From: CAYFWT01 sp964346955
GTDB lineage: Bacteria; Patescibacteriota; Minisyncoccia; Portnoybacterales; UBA2143
Assembly: GCA_964346955.1 (NCBI GenBank)
Contig: CAYFWT010000021.1
Coordinates: 1 to 59,136 of the forward strand
Direction: 5' to 3'
Length of the DNA stretch: 59,136 nucleotides
The notes beneath the pieces are model-generated. The model saw nothing but the letters and a program-made list of their open reading frames with translations, ran no database searches and was not told the origin of the DNA. Shown piece by piece: positions 1-8,894 of the stretch (within the stretch, counting starts at the first letter, position 1; the number at the start of each line of letters is the position of its first letter). The position numbers were made by a program, and so were the translations under genes.

Positions 1-1680
1 GTCAGTGAAAAATAAAATACTATCATGGGTTAAGGCGGATAAGAAGTGTCCAACCACATCTTCTTCTCGAGGAATAATCGCTACTATTCCCTTACCGCCT
101 CTTCTTTGGGCTCGATAAGCCTGTGGATTAACTCTTTTGATATAGCCACCTTGGGTTAAAATGATAATGCATTCTTCTTGAGGAACTAATTCTTCTTCAG
201 TAAATCGGCCAACTGGCTGAGCATAGACTTTGGTCCGTCGCTGGTCAGCATATTTTTCTTTCATTTCTTTAAGTTCTTTTTTAATCACCCCCAAGATTTT
301 TTTAGGACTCTTCAATAAGGCCTCTAATTCTTTAATTAATTCTTTCTTTTCCTTTAGTTCATCTTTAATCTTTTTCTGTTCCAAACCAGCCAGTGCCTGT
401 AATCTCATCTCCAAAATTGCTGTTGCTTGCCGGTCGCTTAATTTAAATTTCTTAACCAAATTTTGATGAGCAACTTCCCGGGTAGCCGATTTCTTAATCG
501 TGTTAATGACTGCATCAATGTGGTCTAAGGCCTTACTCAAGCCAATTAAAATATGAGCCCTCTCTTTAGCCTGTCTTAGCTCAAATTTGCTCCGACGGGT
601 AACAACTGCCTGACGATGTTTGATATATTCCTCTAAAAGTTCTTTTAAAGATAAAACCTGTGGTTGCAAGCCACCAACCAGGGCCAACATATTCAAATGA
701 AAAGTTTTCTGCAAATCAGTCAGTTTAAAGAGCCGATTAAGGATTTTCTGAGGATGAGCATCGCTTTTAAGGTCAATAACTACTCTAACTCCCTCTTTGT
801 CTGATTCGTCACGAATATCTTTAATCCCTTGCATCTTTTTGTCTTTGACTAACTCAGCTATTTTGGTGATTAAATTTGCCTTATTGACCCCATAAGTCAT
901 TTCCATAATCAAAATCTGAAAATGGCCTGCTTTCTTTTCAACGATCTCAGCCTTGGCCCGAGTAACAATCGGTCCTCGACCAGTGCTATAAGCTTGAATC
1001 ATTGTCTGACGATCATAGACAGATCCACCAGTAGGAAAATCGGGTCCCTTAATAAACTGGAAAAGATCTTTGGTCGCTGTCTGAGGATGGTCGATTAAGA
1101 AAATAACTCCATCAATTATTTCTCCTAAATTATGAGATGGAATGTTGGTAGCCATACCCACGGCAATTCCCATACAACCATTCAAAAGTAATTGAGGCAA
1201 TTTAGCCGGTAAAACTACTGGCTCTTGGCGGCTGCCATCATAATTATCAACCCAATCAACTGTTTCCTTTTCAATATCAACTAGCATCTCTTCGGCTATC
1301 TTAGAAAGTCTGGCTTCAGTATAGCGCTGGGCAGCTGCCGCATCACCATCCATTGAGCCAAAATTCCCCTGACCATCAACTAAAGGATATCTCAAAGAGA
1401 AATCCTGAGCCATTCTGACCAAAGAATCATAAACAGCCACATCGCCGTGGGGATGAAATTTACCTAAAGTCTCCCCAACAATAGTGGCTGATTTACGATA
1501 TCTAGTCCCACTCCCCAAGCCCAAACCATGCATGGCATATAAGATACGCCGATGAACTGGCTTAAGCCCGTCACGGACATCTGGCAGAGCCCTTGAAACA
1601 ATCACGCTCATCGCATAATCCAAATAGGACTCTTTCATCTCTTCAGTGATGGGACGTTTTTTGATATAACCTATTTCCAT
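1..1680 (-). CDS. gyrA: DNA gyrase subunit A (C-terminal part beyond the window)
   Basis: Type II topoisomerase subunit that breaks and rejoins DNA to introduce negative supercoils. Reading from the ATG at 1680 gives 560 codons with no stop, so the beta-propeller C-terminal domain lies outside the window. The N-terminus matches GyrA/ParC. The catalytic tyrosine is Tyr120 in '[11 protein letters not shown]', followed by '[14 protein letters not shown]' and a coiled-coil-rich tower around residues 390-500. The loop that fixes quinolones reads '[10 protein letters not shown]' (residues 76-85), so the usual serine (Ser83 in E. coli) is Val81. ParC is an alternative, but the good match through the breakage-reunion domain favours GyrA. 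The next gene downstream cannot be seen. Confidence 0.93.
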   Translation of the reverse strand, partial: MEIGYIKKRPITEEMKESYLDYAMSVIVSRALPDVRDGLKPVHRRILYAMHGLGLGSGTRYRKSATIVGETLGKFHPHGDVAVYDSLVRMAQDFSLRYPLVDGQGNFGSMDGDAAAAQRYTEARLSKIAEEMLVDIEKETVDWVDNYDGSRQEPVVLPAKLPQLLLNGCMGIAVGMATNIPSHNLGEIIDGVIFLIDHPQTATKDLFQFIKGPDFPTGGSVYDRQTMIQAYSTGRGPIVTRAKAEIVEKKAGHFQILIMEMTYGVNKANLITKIAELVKDKKMQGIKDIRDESDKEGVRVVIDLKSDAHPQKILNRLFKLTDLQKTFHLNMLALVGGLQPQVLSLKELLEEYIKHRQAVVTRRSKFELRQAKERAHILIGLSKALDHIDAVINTIKKSATREVAHQNLVKKFKLSDRQATAILEMRLQALAGLEQKKIKDELKEKKELIKELEALLKSPKKILGVIKKELKEMKEKYADQRRTKVYAQPVGRFTEEELVPQEECIIILTQGGYIKRVNPQAYRAQRRGGKGIVAIIPREEDVVGHFLSALTHDSILFFTD

Positions 1681-1684
1681 AAAT

Positions 1685-1749
1685 TCAGCGAACAATAAAC
1701 AGCGAACAATGAACAATATTTTTTATTTTATTTATTCACCGTTCGCTGA
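1685..1749. repeat. Inverted repeat with short AACAAT direct repeats
   Basis: A 9-bp arm TCAGCGAAC (1685-1693) is repeated inverted as GTTCGCTGA (1741-1749) across a 47-nt AT-rich loop. Between them lie further partial copies (AGCGAAC, GAACAAT). It occupies the whole gap between gyrA and the next minus-strand gene. It resembles the decayed dispersed repeats elsewhere in this window. Confidence 0.5.
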
Positions 1750-1750
1750 T

Positions 1751-2119
1751 TTAATCGCTTAAGGGCAATTTAGCTGGCCTAATTCCCTCTGGTTCTTTTT
1801 CAAACTGACCAGCTTCTTCCTCCTGAGCCTCAATTTGCTCCTCAATCTCTTCAAGCTCCTCAGCTAAATCTTCCTCAAAAAATACTCCAATGCTAGCCTT
1901 AAAAGCTTCTTTAAGAGAGGGAATCTCTTTTTTAACTTCTTCAAATAGCTGAGAAGATTCTTCTGTGCTTTTGGCAGTAGTTGGTAAAGACTGCTTGAGA
2001 GAAGTTAGCCAAAGAGAAACAATAAAAAACATACAAATTAAAACAGCCAGCCATAATATCTGAATACGAATGTAACGAGGCTTTTTTTGAATTTTTTGGA
2101 TGAGGTCAATTAGAGACAC
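1751..2119 (-). CDS. Hypothetical single-pass membrane protein with acidic tail
   Basis: I do not recognise a family. The 122-residue protein has a basic N-terminus (residues 9-20), one hydrophobic segment at about 21-40, then a polar region and a strongly acidic, Glu-rich helix at about 78-110 that could form a coiled coil. By the positive-inside rule the basic end would be cytoplasmic and the acidic tail outside. The start is a GTG at 2119; no better ATG is available. It lies 21 nt downstream of the UlaG-like hydrolase on the same strand, so the two are probably co-transcribed. Confidence 0.6.
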   Translation of the reverse strand: MSLIDLIQKIQKKPRYIRIQILWLAVLICMFFIVSLWLTSLKQSLPTTAKSTEESSQLFEEVKKEIPSLKEAFKASIGVFFEEDLAEELEEIEEQIEAQEEEAGQFEKEPEGIRPAKLPLSD

Positions 2120-2140
2120 AGTTTCAATTTTTAATTTTAA

Positions 2141-2785
2141 TTAGGGTCTCATCACTACTATTTCCATCTCTTTGTTGGCCAAATCTTTTTTCTTAAGAGT
2201 TAACTTATCAACAGTTGGCTTCTTATTTAACCCCATCTCCTTGAGAAATTCTCCTAAGCCAGTTAAATCAATTTTTATACCAGGCAGCTTAAAGTGCATG
2301 GGGATAATTAGATGGGGCTCGATCTGCTCAGCTATCTTGACTGCTTCTTTAGCGCCAATGGTGTAGATACCGCCAACCGGAATCATCAAAACATCTACCT
2401 GGCCAATTGTTTCTAATTGCCCATTATCTAATCTCTCTTGACCGAAATCCCCCAAATGGCAAACTCTAATTTTATCTACTTCGATTAAATAAATAGTATT
2501 GGTTCCCCTTTCTTGGCCTTGGGCCTGGTCATGAAAACTGGCCAGACCAATAATCCTGATTCCTTTAATTTCGTGCTCGCCTGGGCCATCAATAATAAAG
2601 GGCGTGCCGCTGACTGAGTTAATATTATTATGGTCATAATGATCATGGGAAACGGTAACAATATCAGCCGCCCCGCGAGGAGGCCTTAACCCAATACGTG
2701 CCTCAAAAGGATCAGTGATAATTGTCAGATGACCCCCTTGGTTAGTAATTTTAAAACAAGAATGACCGTACCAAGTAATCGTCAT
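2141..2785 (-). CDS. Metallo-beta-lactamase-fold hydrolase, UlaG-like
   Basis: A 214-residue metal-dependent hydrolase of the metallo-beta-lactamase superfamily, closest in style to the UlaG/YtrA-like group annotated as L-ascorbate-6-phosphate lactonase or Zn-dependent hydrolase. The metal-binding motif is 'HDHYDH' at residues 47-52, preceded by the typical opening 'ITWYGHSCF' and by 'TDPF'. A later metal-binding histidine is probably in 'IPMHF'. No sugar-utilisation genes surround it, so the true substrate is unknown and the lactonase name should not be assumed. No signal peptide, so cytoplasmic. The upstream gap is filled by a dispersed repeat. Confidence 0.82.
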   Translation of the reverse strand: MTITWYGHSCFKITNQGGHLTIITDPFEARIGLRPPRGAADIVTVSHDHYDHNNINSVSGTPFIIDGPGEHEIKGIRIIGLASFHDQAQGQERGTNTIYLIEVDKIRVCHLGDFGQERLDNGQLETIGQVDVLMIPVGGIYTIGAKEAVKIAEQIEPHLIIPMHFKLPGIKIDLTGLGEFLKEMGLNKKPTVDKLTLKKKDLANKEMEIVVMRP

Positions 2786-2815
2786 AGAAATTCCAAATCA
2801 CAAGCATCAAATTAT

Positions 2816-2889
2816 AAACAATAGTTCGACAAGCTCACTATAAAATTATTTCCTGAGCGAGGTCGCTTTAGGCGACCGAGTCGAAGGAT
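2816..2889 (+). repeat. 74-bp dispersed repeat, copy 1
   Basis: An identical 74-nt copy occurs in opposite orientation at 30560-30633. It contains nested palindromes: GGTCGC-TTTA-GGCGACC, and arms resembling TTCGACAAGCTCA and GAGTCGAAGGAT of REP-like elements. Both copies are flanked by degenerate ATCACAAAT-type repeats. It lies between the UlaG-like gene and the rpsA promoter. Confidence 0.9.
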
Positions 2890-2932
2890 CGGGATTTGTG
2901 ATTTAATCTTATTTTATCATATATTTCCTCCC

Positions 2933-2961
2933 TTGCCAAGCTAGCTATCTTAGGTTATACT
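2933..2961 (+). promoter_or_regulatory. Promoter of rpsA, predicted leaderless start
   Basis: TTGCCA (2933-2938), 17-nt spacer, TATACT (2956-2961). The -10 ends 6 nt before the ATG at 2968, so transcription should begin at or next to the A of the start codon. There is no Shine-Dalgarno sequence. Confidence 0.75.
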
Positions 2962-2967
2962 TTGAAC

Positions 2968-4059
2968 ATGATTAAAAAAAGCTCTAAAGCAATGAAAGAA
3001 TTATTAGCCAAAAAAGGGGGAGCACCTCGTTTGCCGCAAGTTGGGGATGTAGTTGAAGGTCGGGTCATTAAAATAAGCAAAAACGCCCTTATTTTAGACT
3101 TAGGAGCTCTGGGGACTGGTATTATTTACGGTGGGGAGCTTAAAGAAAATAAAGACATTCTCAAAGAGTTGAAAGCCGGTCAGAATGTCTCAGCTTTAGT
3201 CTTAGAACCAGAAAACGAAGATGGCTATGTTGAGCTTTCCTTAAAAGAAGCTAATTTAGAAAAAGCCTGGACTACTCTTAAGACAAAAAAACAAAGAGGC
3301 GAAACAATCAAGGTTAAAGTAATTGAAGCTAACCGTGGTGGCTTAGTTATCGAATTTTCTAGCTTAATTGGGTTTTTACCCGTTTCCCAATTATCTACCC
3401 AAAATTATCCCCGGGTAGAAGGTGGCGACAAGGGCAAAATTCTCAATCACCTTAATAAATTTATCGGCAAAGAAATGGAGGTTAAAATTATTGGCCTAGA
3501 TCAAAAAACCGACAAATTAATTGTTTCAGAAAAAGCCCTCGAAGAGAAAAAGATAAAAGAAAATTTAAAAAATTATAAAAAGGGAGATATTGTCGAAGGG
3601 GCGGTCACTGCTTTAGCCAATTTTGGCGCTTTTATTAAATTCGACGATAGCTTGGAAGGCCTGGCCCATATCTCTGAATTAGATTGGCAAATAATTGACC
3701 ACCCTAGTCAAGTCCTTCAAGAAAATGAAAAAGTTAAAGCTAAAATCATTGATATCCAAGAAGGGCAAATATCTCTCTCTTTAAAAGCCCTTAAAGAAGA
3801 CCCCTGGCAAAAAATCAAAGAAAAATATAAAAACGGTCAAGTAGTCAAAGGAAAAGTAACCAAATTTAGTCCTTTTGGTGTTTTTGTTCAAATAGATAAA
3901 GACATCCATGGACTGGCTCATATTTCAGAATTTTCAAAACAAAATCAACAAATGGAAGAAATGCTAAAATTAGGCCAATCCTATGATTTTGAAATTCTCT
4001 CCCTGAGTCCAGAAACTCATAAAATGTCTCTGGCCCTAAAGGATCTGGGCCAAAAATGA
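2968..4059 (+). CDS. rpsA: Ribosomal protein S1 (four S1 domains)
   Basis: RNA-binding protein of the 30S subunit that helps mRNA docking. Four OB-fold S1 repeats are visible at about residues 25-95, 108-180, 205-275 and 290-360; the last two keep the classic 'GLAHISE' signature. E. coli S1 has six repeats, so this is a short form. I chose ATG 2968 over an in-frame TTG at 2962 because the promoter places the transcript start at about 2968. Since S1 normally assists structured or weak-Shine-Dalgarno mRNAs, its own leaderless transcript is notable. ftsH begins 1 nt after its stop, giving an rpsA-ftsH operon. Confidence 0.9.
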   Translation: MIKKSSKAMKELLAKKGGAPRLPQVGDVVEGRVIKISKNALILDLGALGTGIIYGGELKENKDILKELKAGQNVSALVLEPENEDGYVELSLKEANLEKAWTTLKTKKQRGETIKVKVIEANRGGLVIEFSSLIGFLPVSQLSTQNYPRVEGGDKGKILNHLNKFIGKEMEVKIIGLDQKTDKLIVSEKALEEKKIKENLKNYKKGDIVEGAVTALANFGAFIKFDDSLEGLAHISELDWQIIDHPSQVLQENEKVKAKIIDIQEGQISLSLKALKEDPWQKIKEKYKNGQVVKGKVTKFSPFGVFVQIDKDIHGLAHISEFSKQNQQMEEMLKLGQSYDFEILSLSPETHKMSLALKDLGQK

Positions 4060-4060
4060 C

Positions 4061-5884
4061 ATGAAATACCTATTCAAAAATCTACTTATTGCCTTTCTAG
4101 CTCTATTAACCATTGCTGGATTTTTTACCTTATTAAGCGGTCCCGCTGAAAAACCAGAAGAAATCACTCTCAGTCAGTTGGTTGAGCAAATTAACCAAGA
4201 AAAAGTATCAAAAATCACTATTAAAAATGACGTATTAGAAATCGAGCTGAAAGATGGCTCCCAAGAAAAAGCAACTAAAGAAAAAGAAACTTCTTTAACC
4301 GAGTCCTTAAAAAATTATGGTGTTGATTCTGAAAAACTTAAACTGGTTAATTTAGAAATAAAAGAAGAAAGTGGCCTCATGTTTTGGTTAGGAGCTATTC
4401 TGCCATTTCTTTTACCGTTGATTATTATTGGTTTTTTTATCTGGTTTATGATGAGAGGAGCTCAACGTGGCCAAATGCAAGCCTTTACTTTTGGCCGTTC
4501 GCGAGCTCGTTTAGTCAGTCCCAAAGATAAAAAAGATAAAGTCACCTTTAAAGATGTAGCTGGTTTAAAAGAAGCCAAAGAAGAACTGCATGAAATAGTT
4601 GACTTTCTTAAAGCTCCGAAAAAATTTACTGAATTAGGCGCCAAAATTCCTAAAGGAGTTTTATTGGTCGGACCACCAGGTACTGGTAAAACCCTTTTAG
4701 CTCGAGCAATTGCTTCTGAGGCTGGTGTTCCCTTTTTCAGTGTTTCTGGTTCGGAATTCGTCGAAATGTTTGTCGGGGTGGGATCATCGCGAGTAAGAGA
4801 CCTTTTTCAAACCGCTAAGAAGCAAGCTCCTTGCCTCATCTTTATTGACGAGTTGGATGCCATTGGTCGACAGCGAGGAGCTGGTTTAGGTGGTGGCCAT
4901 GACGAAAGAGAACAGACTCTTAATCAGATTTTGGTAGAAATGGATGGCTTTGACCCAAATACTGGAATCATATTAATATCAGCAACTAATAGACCTGATG
5001 TGTTGGATCCGGCCTTGCTGCGACCAGGTCGCTTTGACCGAAGAGTTACTTTAGACTTGCCTGACCTTAAAGACCGAGAAGATATTCTTAAAATCCATGC
5101 TAGAAATAAACCTTTGGAAGAAAAGACTAATCTCCGAGAAATTGCTGAAAGAACACCTGGTTTTTCAGGAGCTGATTTAGCCAATTTAGTCAATGAAGCA
5201 GCTATCTTAACGGCCCGAAGAAATAAGAAAAAAATTAGTCAAGATGAGCTAAGAGAATGTATTGAAAAAGTTATCTTAGGACCAGAGCGCAAAAGTCACG
5301 TTCTTTCTAAGAAAGAGAAAGAAATTGCTGCTTATCATGAAGCTGGTCATGCTCTGATGGCTGCCTCACTGCCTCACACTGACCCAGTTCAAAAAATCTC
5401 TATTATTGCTCGTGGTCCAGCGGCTGGCTATACTCTTAAATTACCCACCGAAGACAGACATTTACATAGTCGTTCGGAATTCATAGATGAGTTGGCTGTT
5501 CTTTTAGGCGGCTATGCAGCTGAAAAATTGGTTTTTAATGAATTGACCACTGGAGCAGCTAGTGATTTACAAAAAGCGACCGAATTAGCCCGCAAGCTGG
5601 TAACCAAATATGGCATGAGTGAAAAATTAGGACCAGTCACTTTTGGTGGAAAAGAAGAATTAGTTTTTTTGGGTCGAGAAATTGCCACGGAAAAAGATTA
5701 CTCTGAAGAAATAGCTGCCCAAATTGACAAAGAAGTGGCTAAGTTTATTGATAATGCTTTTCATACAGCTAAAAAAGTTCTTACGGAAAAAAGGAAAAAA
5801 CTAGACCAAATCGCCAAACGATTAATCAAAAAAGAAACCATTGAGAGAAAAGAATTTGAAAGGTTGATGAAAAGTAAAGTTTAG
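4061..5884 (+). CDS. ftsH: ATP-dependent zinc metalloprotease FtsH
   Basis: Membrane-anchored AAA+ protease that extracts and degrades membrane and misfolded proteins. The 607-residue protein has two membrane segments (about 5-25 and 106-131) around an external domain. The AAA module follows, with Walker A 'GPPGTGKT' at 204-211, Walker B 'LIFIDELDA', and the second region of homology ending 'RPGRFDRR'. The peptidase has the zinc site 'HEAGH' at 426-430 and the further ligand in '[11 protein letters not shown]'. Length is normal. It starts 1 nt after the rpsA stop with no Shine-Dalgarno, so translation is probably coupled to rpsA. Confidence 0.97.
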   Translation: MKYLFKNLLIAFLALLTIAGFFTLLSGPAEKPEEITLSQLVEQINQEKVSKITIKNDVLEIELKDGSQEKATKEKETSLTESLKNYGVDSEKLKLVNLEIKEESGLMFWLGAILPFLLPLIIIGFFIWFMMRGAQRGQMQAFTFGRSRARLVSPKDKKDKVTFKDVAGLKEAKEELHEIVDFLKAPKKFTELGAKIPKGVLLVGPPGTGKTLLARAIASEAGVPFFSVSGSEFVEMFVGVGSSRVRDLFQTAKKQAPCLIFIDELDAIGRQRGAGLGGGHDEREQTLNQILVEMDGFDPNTGIILISATNRPDVLDPALLRPGRFDRRVTLDLPDLKDREDILKIHARNKPLEEKTNLREIAERTPGFSGADLANLVNEAAILTARRNKKKISQDELRECIEKVILGPERKSHVLSKKEKEIAAYHEAGHALMAASLPHTDPVQKISIIARGPAAGYTLKLPTEDRHLHSRSEFIDELAVLLGGYAAEKLVFNELTTGAASDLQKATELARKLVTKYGMSEKLGPVTFGGKEELVFLGREIATEKDYSEEIAAQIDKEVAKFIDNAFHTAKKVLTEKRKKLDQIAKRLIKKETIERKEFERLMKSKV

Positions 5885-5892
5885 AGTATTAT

Positions 5893-5926
5893 TGTCATTG
5901 CCAACCGCCTAAGGCGGGGAAGCAAT
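5893..5926. repeat. REP-like repeat of the GTCATTGC...GAAGCAAT type
   Basis: A short element with the ends GTCATTGCCAA and GGGAAGCAAT around the palindrome CCGCC-TAA-GGCGG. This resembles a palindromic repeat type dispersed in many bacterial genomes. It lies between ftsH and tRNA-Ile. Confidence 0.55.
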
Positions 5927-5929
5927 TTT

Positions 5930-6004
5930 GGGCGTGTAGCTCAATGGTAGAGCATCCGGCTTATATCCGGACGGTCGGGGGTTCGAATCCCTCCACGCCC
6001 ACCA
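5930..6004 (+). tRNA. tRNA-Ile (anticodon UAU)
   Basis: All four arms fold: acceptor GGGCGTG/CACGCCC, D arm GCTC/GAGC, anticodon stem TCCGG/CCGGA with loop CTTATAT, T arm GGGGG/CCCTC with one G-U pair, and an encoded CCA. Loop positions 34-36 read TAT, so it decodes AUA. Most bacteria read AUA with a CAU tRNA modified by TilS; a UAU isoacceptor is rare. Confidence 0.88.
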
Positions 6005-6005
6005 G

Positions 6006-6079
6006 GGGCGGTTAGCTCAGTTGGTTAGAGTGTCTCGGTGACCTCGAGAAGGTCACTGATTCGAGTACAGTACCGCCCA
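6006..6079 (+). tRNA. Atypical tRNA-Val-like gene (anticodon GAC)
   Basis: Acceptor GGGCGGT/ACCGCCC and anticodon stem TCTCG/CGAGA are intact, giving loop GTGACCT and anticodon GAC (Val). Several positions are abnormal. The normally invariant G53-C61 pair is A-A, position 37 is C, and position 32 is G. A competing perfect hairpin GTGACCT/AGGTCAC would disrupt the anticodon arm. No CCA is encoded (the end reads ACCC). It may be a decaying gene or an unusual but functional tRNA; a normal tRNA-Val(UAC) exists at 10966. Confidence 0.6.
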
Positions 6080-6083
6080 CCCA

Positions 6084-6110
6084 AAATACTCGTCTCTAAC
6101 GAGTATTTTT
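6084..6110 (+). terminator. Terminator after tRNA-Ile/tRNA-Val
   Basis: Stem AATACTCG/CGAGTATT with a short loop, followed by a T run. It should end the transcript carrying the two tRNAs. Confidence 0.75.
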
Positions 6111-6152
6111 ACTTGCCTTTTAGTCAAATTTTTGGTATTTTATTTTTAAAGC

Positions 6153-6229
6153 GGGCCCTTAGTTCAGTTGGCTAGAACGCCACATTTGCAATGTGGAGGT
6201 CGGGAGTTCGAATCTCCCAGGGTCCACCA
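6153..6229 (+). tRNA. tRNA-Ala (anticodon UGC)
   Basis: Acceptor GGGCCCT/AGGGTCC contains the G3-U70 wobble that identifies alanine tRNAs. The anticodon stem CCACA/TGTGG encloses TTTGCAA (anticodon TGC). CCA is encoded. Confidence 0.95.
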
Positions 6230-6245
6230 CGAGTATTTGAGATTA

Positions 6246-6280
6246 AAAAAGAGCCCGACCTACTGGCGGGCTCTTTTTCT
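6246..6280. terminator. Bidirectional terminator between tRNA-Ala and a convergent gene
   Basis: Stem AGAGCCCG/CGGGCTCT with A run before and T run after, so it can serve tRNA-Ala on the plus strand and the secreted repeat protein on the minus strand. Confidence 0.85.
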
Positions 6281-6293
6281 TTTCCTAACTGAT

Positions 6294-7949
6294 TTATCTT
6301 GTTAGGTCGTAGGAAACAATATCTTCTCCCTCAGACACAGTATTTATCTCTTGGGTAGTTACATCCATAATCTGCCCCCATTGGTAACCAGCTTTAGTAA
6401 GGTCTTCGCCTGTCCGAATCCAGCGTCTCTCACCCTCATCAACTACATAAACCTTACCTGAAGGATCACGAACCAAAGCTCCATCACCAAGCTCTAAAGG
6501 ATTAGCAACTTTATACTCATCCTTAACCGCTGAAGTAATAGTTTTTACTCGATCCCAACGGAAATTGTGGCTAGCAAAAGCCTGGGGAGAAGTAACTGGC
6601 TTTAACTTATCCCCTTCTACTACATAGACAGTGGGCTCATTTTCTACTCGGACTAAGGTGCTATCAGGGTAATCAGAAGCTTCAGTAATTTGGGCACCGG
6701 TTGAATAAAGAGCTAATTCCGTATTATCAACTTTAATAATCTGTCCCCAATTATACTGAAGATTAGCGAAAGCTTGCGGATTGGTAATGTGTCGTTTCTG
6801 ATCATTAGAGATGGCATAAACTTCAGGACCATCACCTTGGATTAAGGTTCCTTCTGAGTAGCTTAAAGCATCGCCCTCAGGCAAAACTTCAACTTCAGCG
6901 TCATCTACTTCTTGGATATCGCCCCAGGCAAGTCCTTGATCTTCAAAAACTTGCGGATTGGGAATATGACGTTTCAGACCATCCTCGACCATATAAACTT
7001 TGTAGTCGCTAACTGCCCTAACTAATCTTTGATTAGGATGTCGCCAGATCAAAACATAAAAGCCATAGCCGTCCTTAATTTCCACCTTGATGATTCTTTT
7101 ATGATAAAGATTCAAAAGAGAAATAGAGCCCTCATATTCTTGTTGCGGGAAAGAAAGAGAAACTGTTGTTTCAGGAGTGACGCCTCTCTTTAAGACAAAT
7201 TTAACCAAAAGACCATCAACGCCACCCCAGATATATGAAGTCCAGTCAATATTGCTGCTAGATGTGCTGTTAATTGAGTCGTGGCCTTCAAATCTTATCG
7301 TCCTAATTAATTCCATCTCTCCGCCATCGGTCAAAGTTAAAGAGCCAGAAAAATCTTCCTTGGGGAAAGGGAGACAACGAACTGAACCAACTTGTAAATC
7401 ACAACCTTGAGTGGCAGTATAAGCCTGACGAGTGACCTTACCCCAGATAAGCGCTGCCACAAAGGCACGCTGGGCGTTAGGATGGGTGTTGACAACAATT
7501 TCTTTATCATTACCAACATCCTCAATAATCAATTCCTGGGCATCATATAGTTCCTGAATTGTTTTAACAATAGAACCAGGGGTAACACTAATGGTAACAG
7601 TATCACTAGCTGGTCCAGAGACAAGGACCCGGAGGCCGTCCCAATGACCGTAAATTAAAGAATTCCAAGAGACGGGGTCTATATTGTTAGTCATTAAATC
7701 AGCCGTGGCCGTATGGGTCTCAAATAAAATGGTACGGATTAAACTAACCTTAGAATCATCTGAAGCAGCAGAAATTGAACCGTCAAAATTTGACTCGGCC
7801 CAATCTGTAACTTCTCCTTGAACATTCCCCCATTTAACCGTCATGACAAAATGGAGGGTATCTTCCTGGGCCTGGACAGGTGGTATTAAAGATAAGCTTA
7901 AACTAATAATTAGAGATAAAATAGTTAGTGAAGGAACTATTTTTTTCAT
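6294..7949 (-). CDS. Secreted protein with two internal repeat families
   Basis: Exported 551-residue protein of unknown function. A signal peptide spans residues 1-27 (ending about 'VQA'). The first half contains two related units at about 30-165 and 165-310, each with a core like 'LIRTI.FE.H', a following tryptophan, and 'W.GLxV'. The second half (about 313-551) is four tandem units of about 60 residues. Each has a core 'VY.V..G.KR.I..P..F', then 'W..I..V', and ends in a short strand before the next 'VY'. Repeats of this kind suggest a surface-exposed beta-rich protein. It has its own promoter (8054-8083) and a 57-nt hairpin in its leader. No anchor or sortase motif is visible. Confidence 0.75.
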   Translation of the reverse strand: MKKIVPSLTILSLIISLSLSLIPPVQAQEDTLHFVMTVKWGNVQGEVTDWAESNFDGSISAASDDSKVSLIRTILFETHTATADLMTNNIDPVSWNSLIYGHWDGLRVLVSGPASDTVTISVTPGSIVKTIQELYDAQELIIEDVGNDKEIVVNTHPNAQRAFVAALIWGKVTRQAYTATQGCDLQVGSVRCLPFPKEDFSGSLTLTDGGEMELIRTIRFEGHDSINSTSSSNIDWTSYIWGGVDGLLVKFVLKRGVTPETTVSLSFPQQEYEGSISLLNLYHKRIIKVEIKDGYGFYVLIWRHPNQRLVRAVSDYKVYMVEDGLKRHIPNPQVFEDQGLAWGDIQEVDDAEVEVLPEGDALSYSEGTLIQGDGPEVYAISNDQKRHITNPQAFANLQYNWGQIIKVDNTELALYSTGAQITEASDYPDSTLVRVENEPTVYVVEGDKLKPVTSPQAFASHNFRWDRVKTITSAVKDEYKVANPLELGDGALVRDPSGKVYVVDEGERRWIRTGEDLTKAGYQWGQIMDVTTQEINTVSEGEDIVSYDLTR

Positions 7950-7959
7950 AAAAAGATTA

Positions 7960-8016
7960 TTCTTGTCAGCTGGCTAAATAATATTTTCAATATTATTTAG
8001 CTGAATCAGACAAGAA
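7960..8016 (-). promoter_or_regulatory. Long hairpin in the leader of the secreted repeat protein
   Basis: Arms TTCTTGTC/GACAAGAA and GCTAAATAATATT/AATATTATTTAGC form an almost continuous stem with a 3-nt loop. It ends 11 nt before the ATG at 7949. It may stabilise the mRNA or block ribosome access. No U run follows, so it is not a terminator. Confidence 0.6.
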
Positions 8017-8053
8017 AAGTAGTTAATTTTTATACTCGGTTACTCTATAAACT

Positions 8054-8083
8054 ATTCTATTTTATCCAGAGATTAAAAGTCAA
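8054..8083 (-). promoter_or_regulatory. Promoter of the secreted repeat protein
   Basis: On the minus strand TTGACT (8083-8078), 18-nt spacer, TAGAAT (8059-8054). Predicted start is about 8047, leaving a leader of about 97 nt that holds the hairpin at 7960-8016. Confidence 0.6.
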
Positions 8084-8126
8084 GAGGTTAATATTAACAA
8101 GCTGGATTTTTTAAGAAGAGTTTGAT

Positions 8127-8864
8127 ATGATAAAAATAATATTCTTAAGACCTATAATGCCCCTTAGAGCAAATCCTTCGATTAAGTTAAAGATTGTCTG
8201 GGAAGATAAGGATGCGATAGTCATCAATAAGCCGGCTGGTTTACTCGTTCACCCGACCAGCTCTCAACAAAATGATACTTTAGTAAATGGCCTAATCGCC
8301 TATTGCCCTTCGATTAAAAATGTCGGTGATGACCCATTAAGACCAGGCTTAGTTCACCGATTAGATAAAGATACTTCTGGCTTAATAGTGGTGGCTAAGA
8401 ATAATTCTGCTTTTAAATATTTAAAAAAGCAATTTCAAGAAGGCAAAATAGCCAAATATTATTTGGCTTTAGTGATTGGTCAGATTAAAGATAAAAAAGG
8501 GATTATTACCAAAGCGATTAGCTTTTCTAAAAAAGATTACAGGAAAAGAAGCGCTTTATTGGATAAAAAATCTAAAAAAGCTTGGACGGAATACAAAGTT
8601 TTAAAAAGTTTTAAGGATTATACTTTACTAAAAGTCATCCCTAAAACAGGTCGGACCCACCAAATTAGAGTTCATTTATCTTCTATTGGCCATCCCCTGG
8701 CTGGAGATAAGCAATATAGGTTTAAAAGACGACCCTCTCCAGAAAATTTACCCAGACAGTTTCTCCATGCTCATTACTTGAAATTCCAATTAGCTAATGG
8801 TAAGATAGTTGAACTTAAATCAGCGCTCCCTCAGGATTTAAAAAAAGTGTTACAAGCTTTGTAG
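8127..8864 (+). CDS. rluD: RluD-family 23S rRNA pseudouridine synthase
   Basis: Converts specific uridines of large-subunit rRNA to pseudouridine. The catalytic motif 'HRLDKDTSG' places the active-site aspartate at Asp80, and 'GRTHQIRVHLSSIGHPLAGD' marks the second family block. At 245 residues it has the catalytic domain but no N-terminal S4 domain, so it could equally be named RluA-like. An alternative ATG at 8157 would remove ten residues; a possible -10 (TATGAT, 8126-8131) overlapping the first ATG would favour the shorter form. rplS starts 30 nt downstream, so both are probably one transcript. Confidence 0.85.
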   Translation: MIKIIFLRPIMPLRANPSIKLKIVWEDKDAIVINKPAGLLVHPTSSQQNDTLVNGLIAYCPSIKNVGDDPLRPGLVHRLDKDTSGLIVVAKNNSAFKYLKKQFQEGKIAKYYLALVIGQIKDKKGIITKAISFSKKDYRKRSALLDKKSKKAWTEYKVLKSFKDYTLLKVIPKTGRTHQIRVHLSSIGHPLAGDKQYRFKRRPSPENLPRQFLHAHYLKFQLANGKIVELKSALPQDLKKVLQAL

Positions 8865-8894
8865 GGATTGTCCAGCTCTCATCGTCCCTTACCC

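Noticed and set aside
230..466. 78-residue plus-strand frame opposite gyrA
   Set aside because: Shadow of the gyrA reading frame; low-complexity Ser/Phe/Leu composition and no ribosome site.
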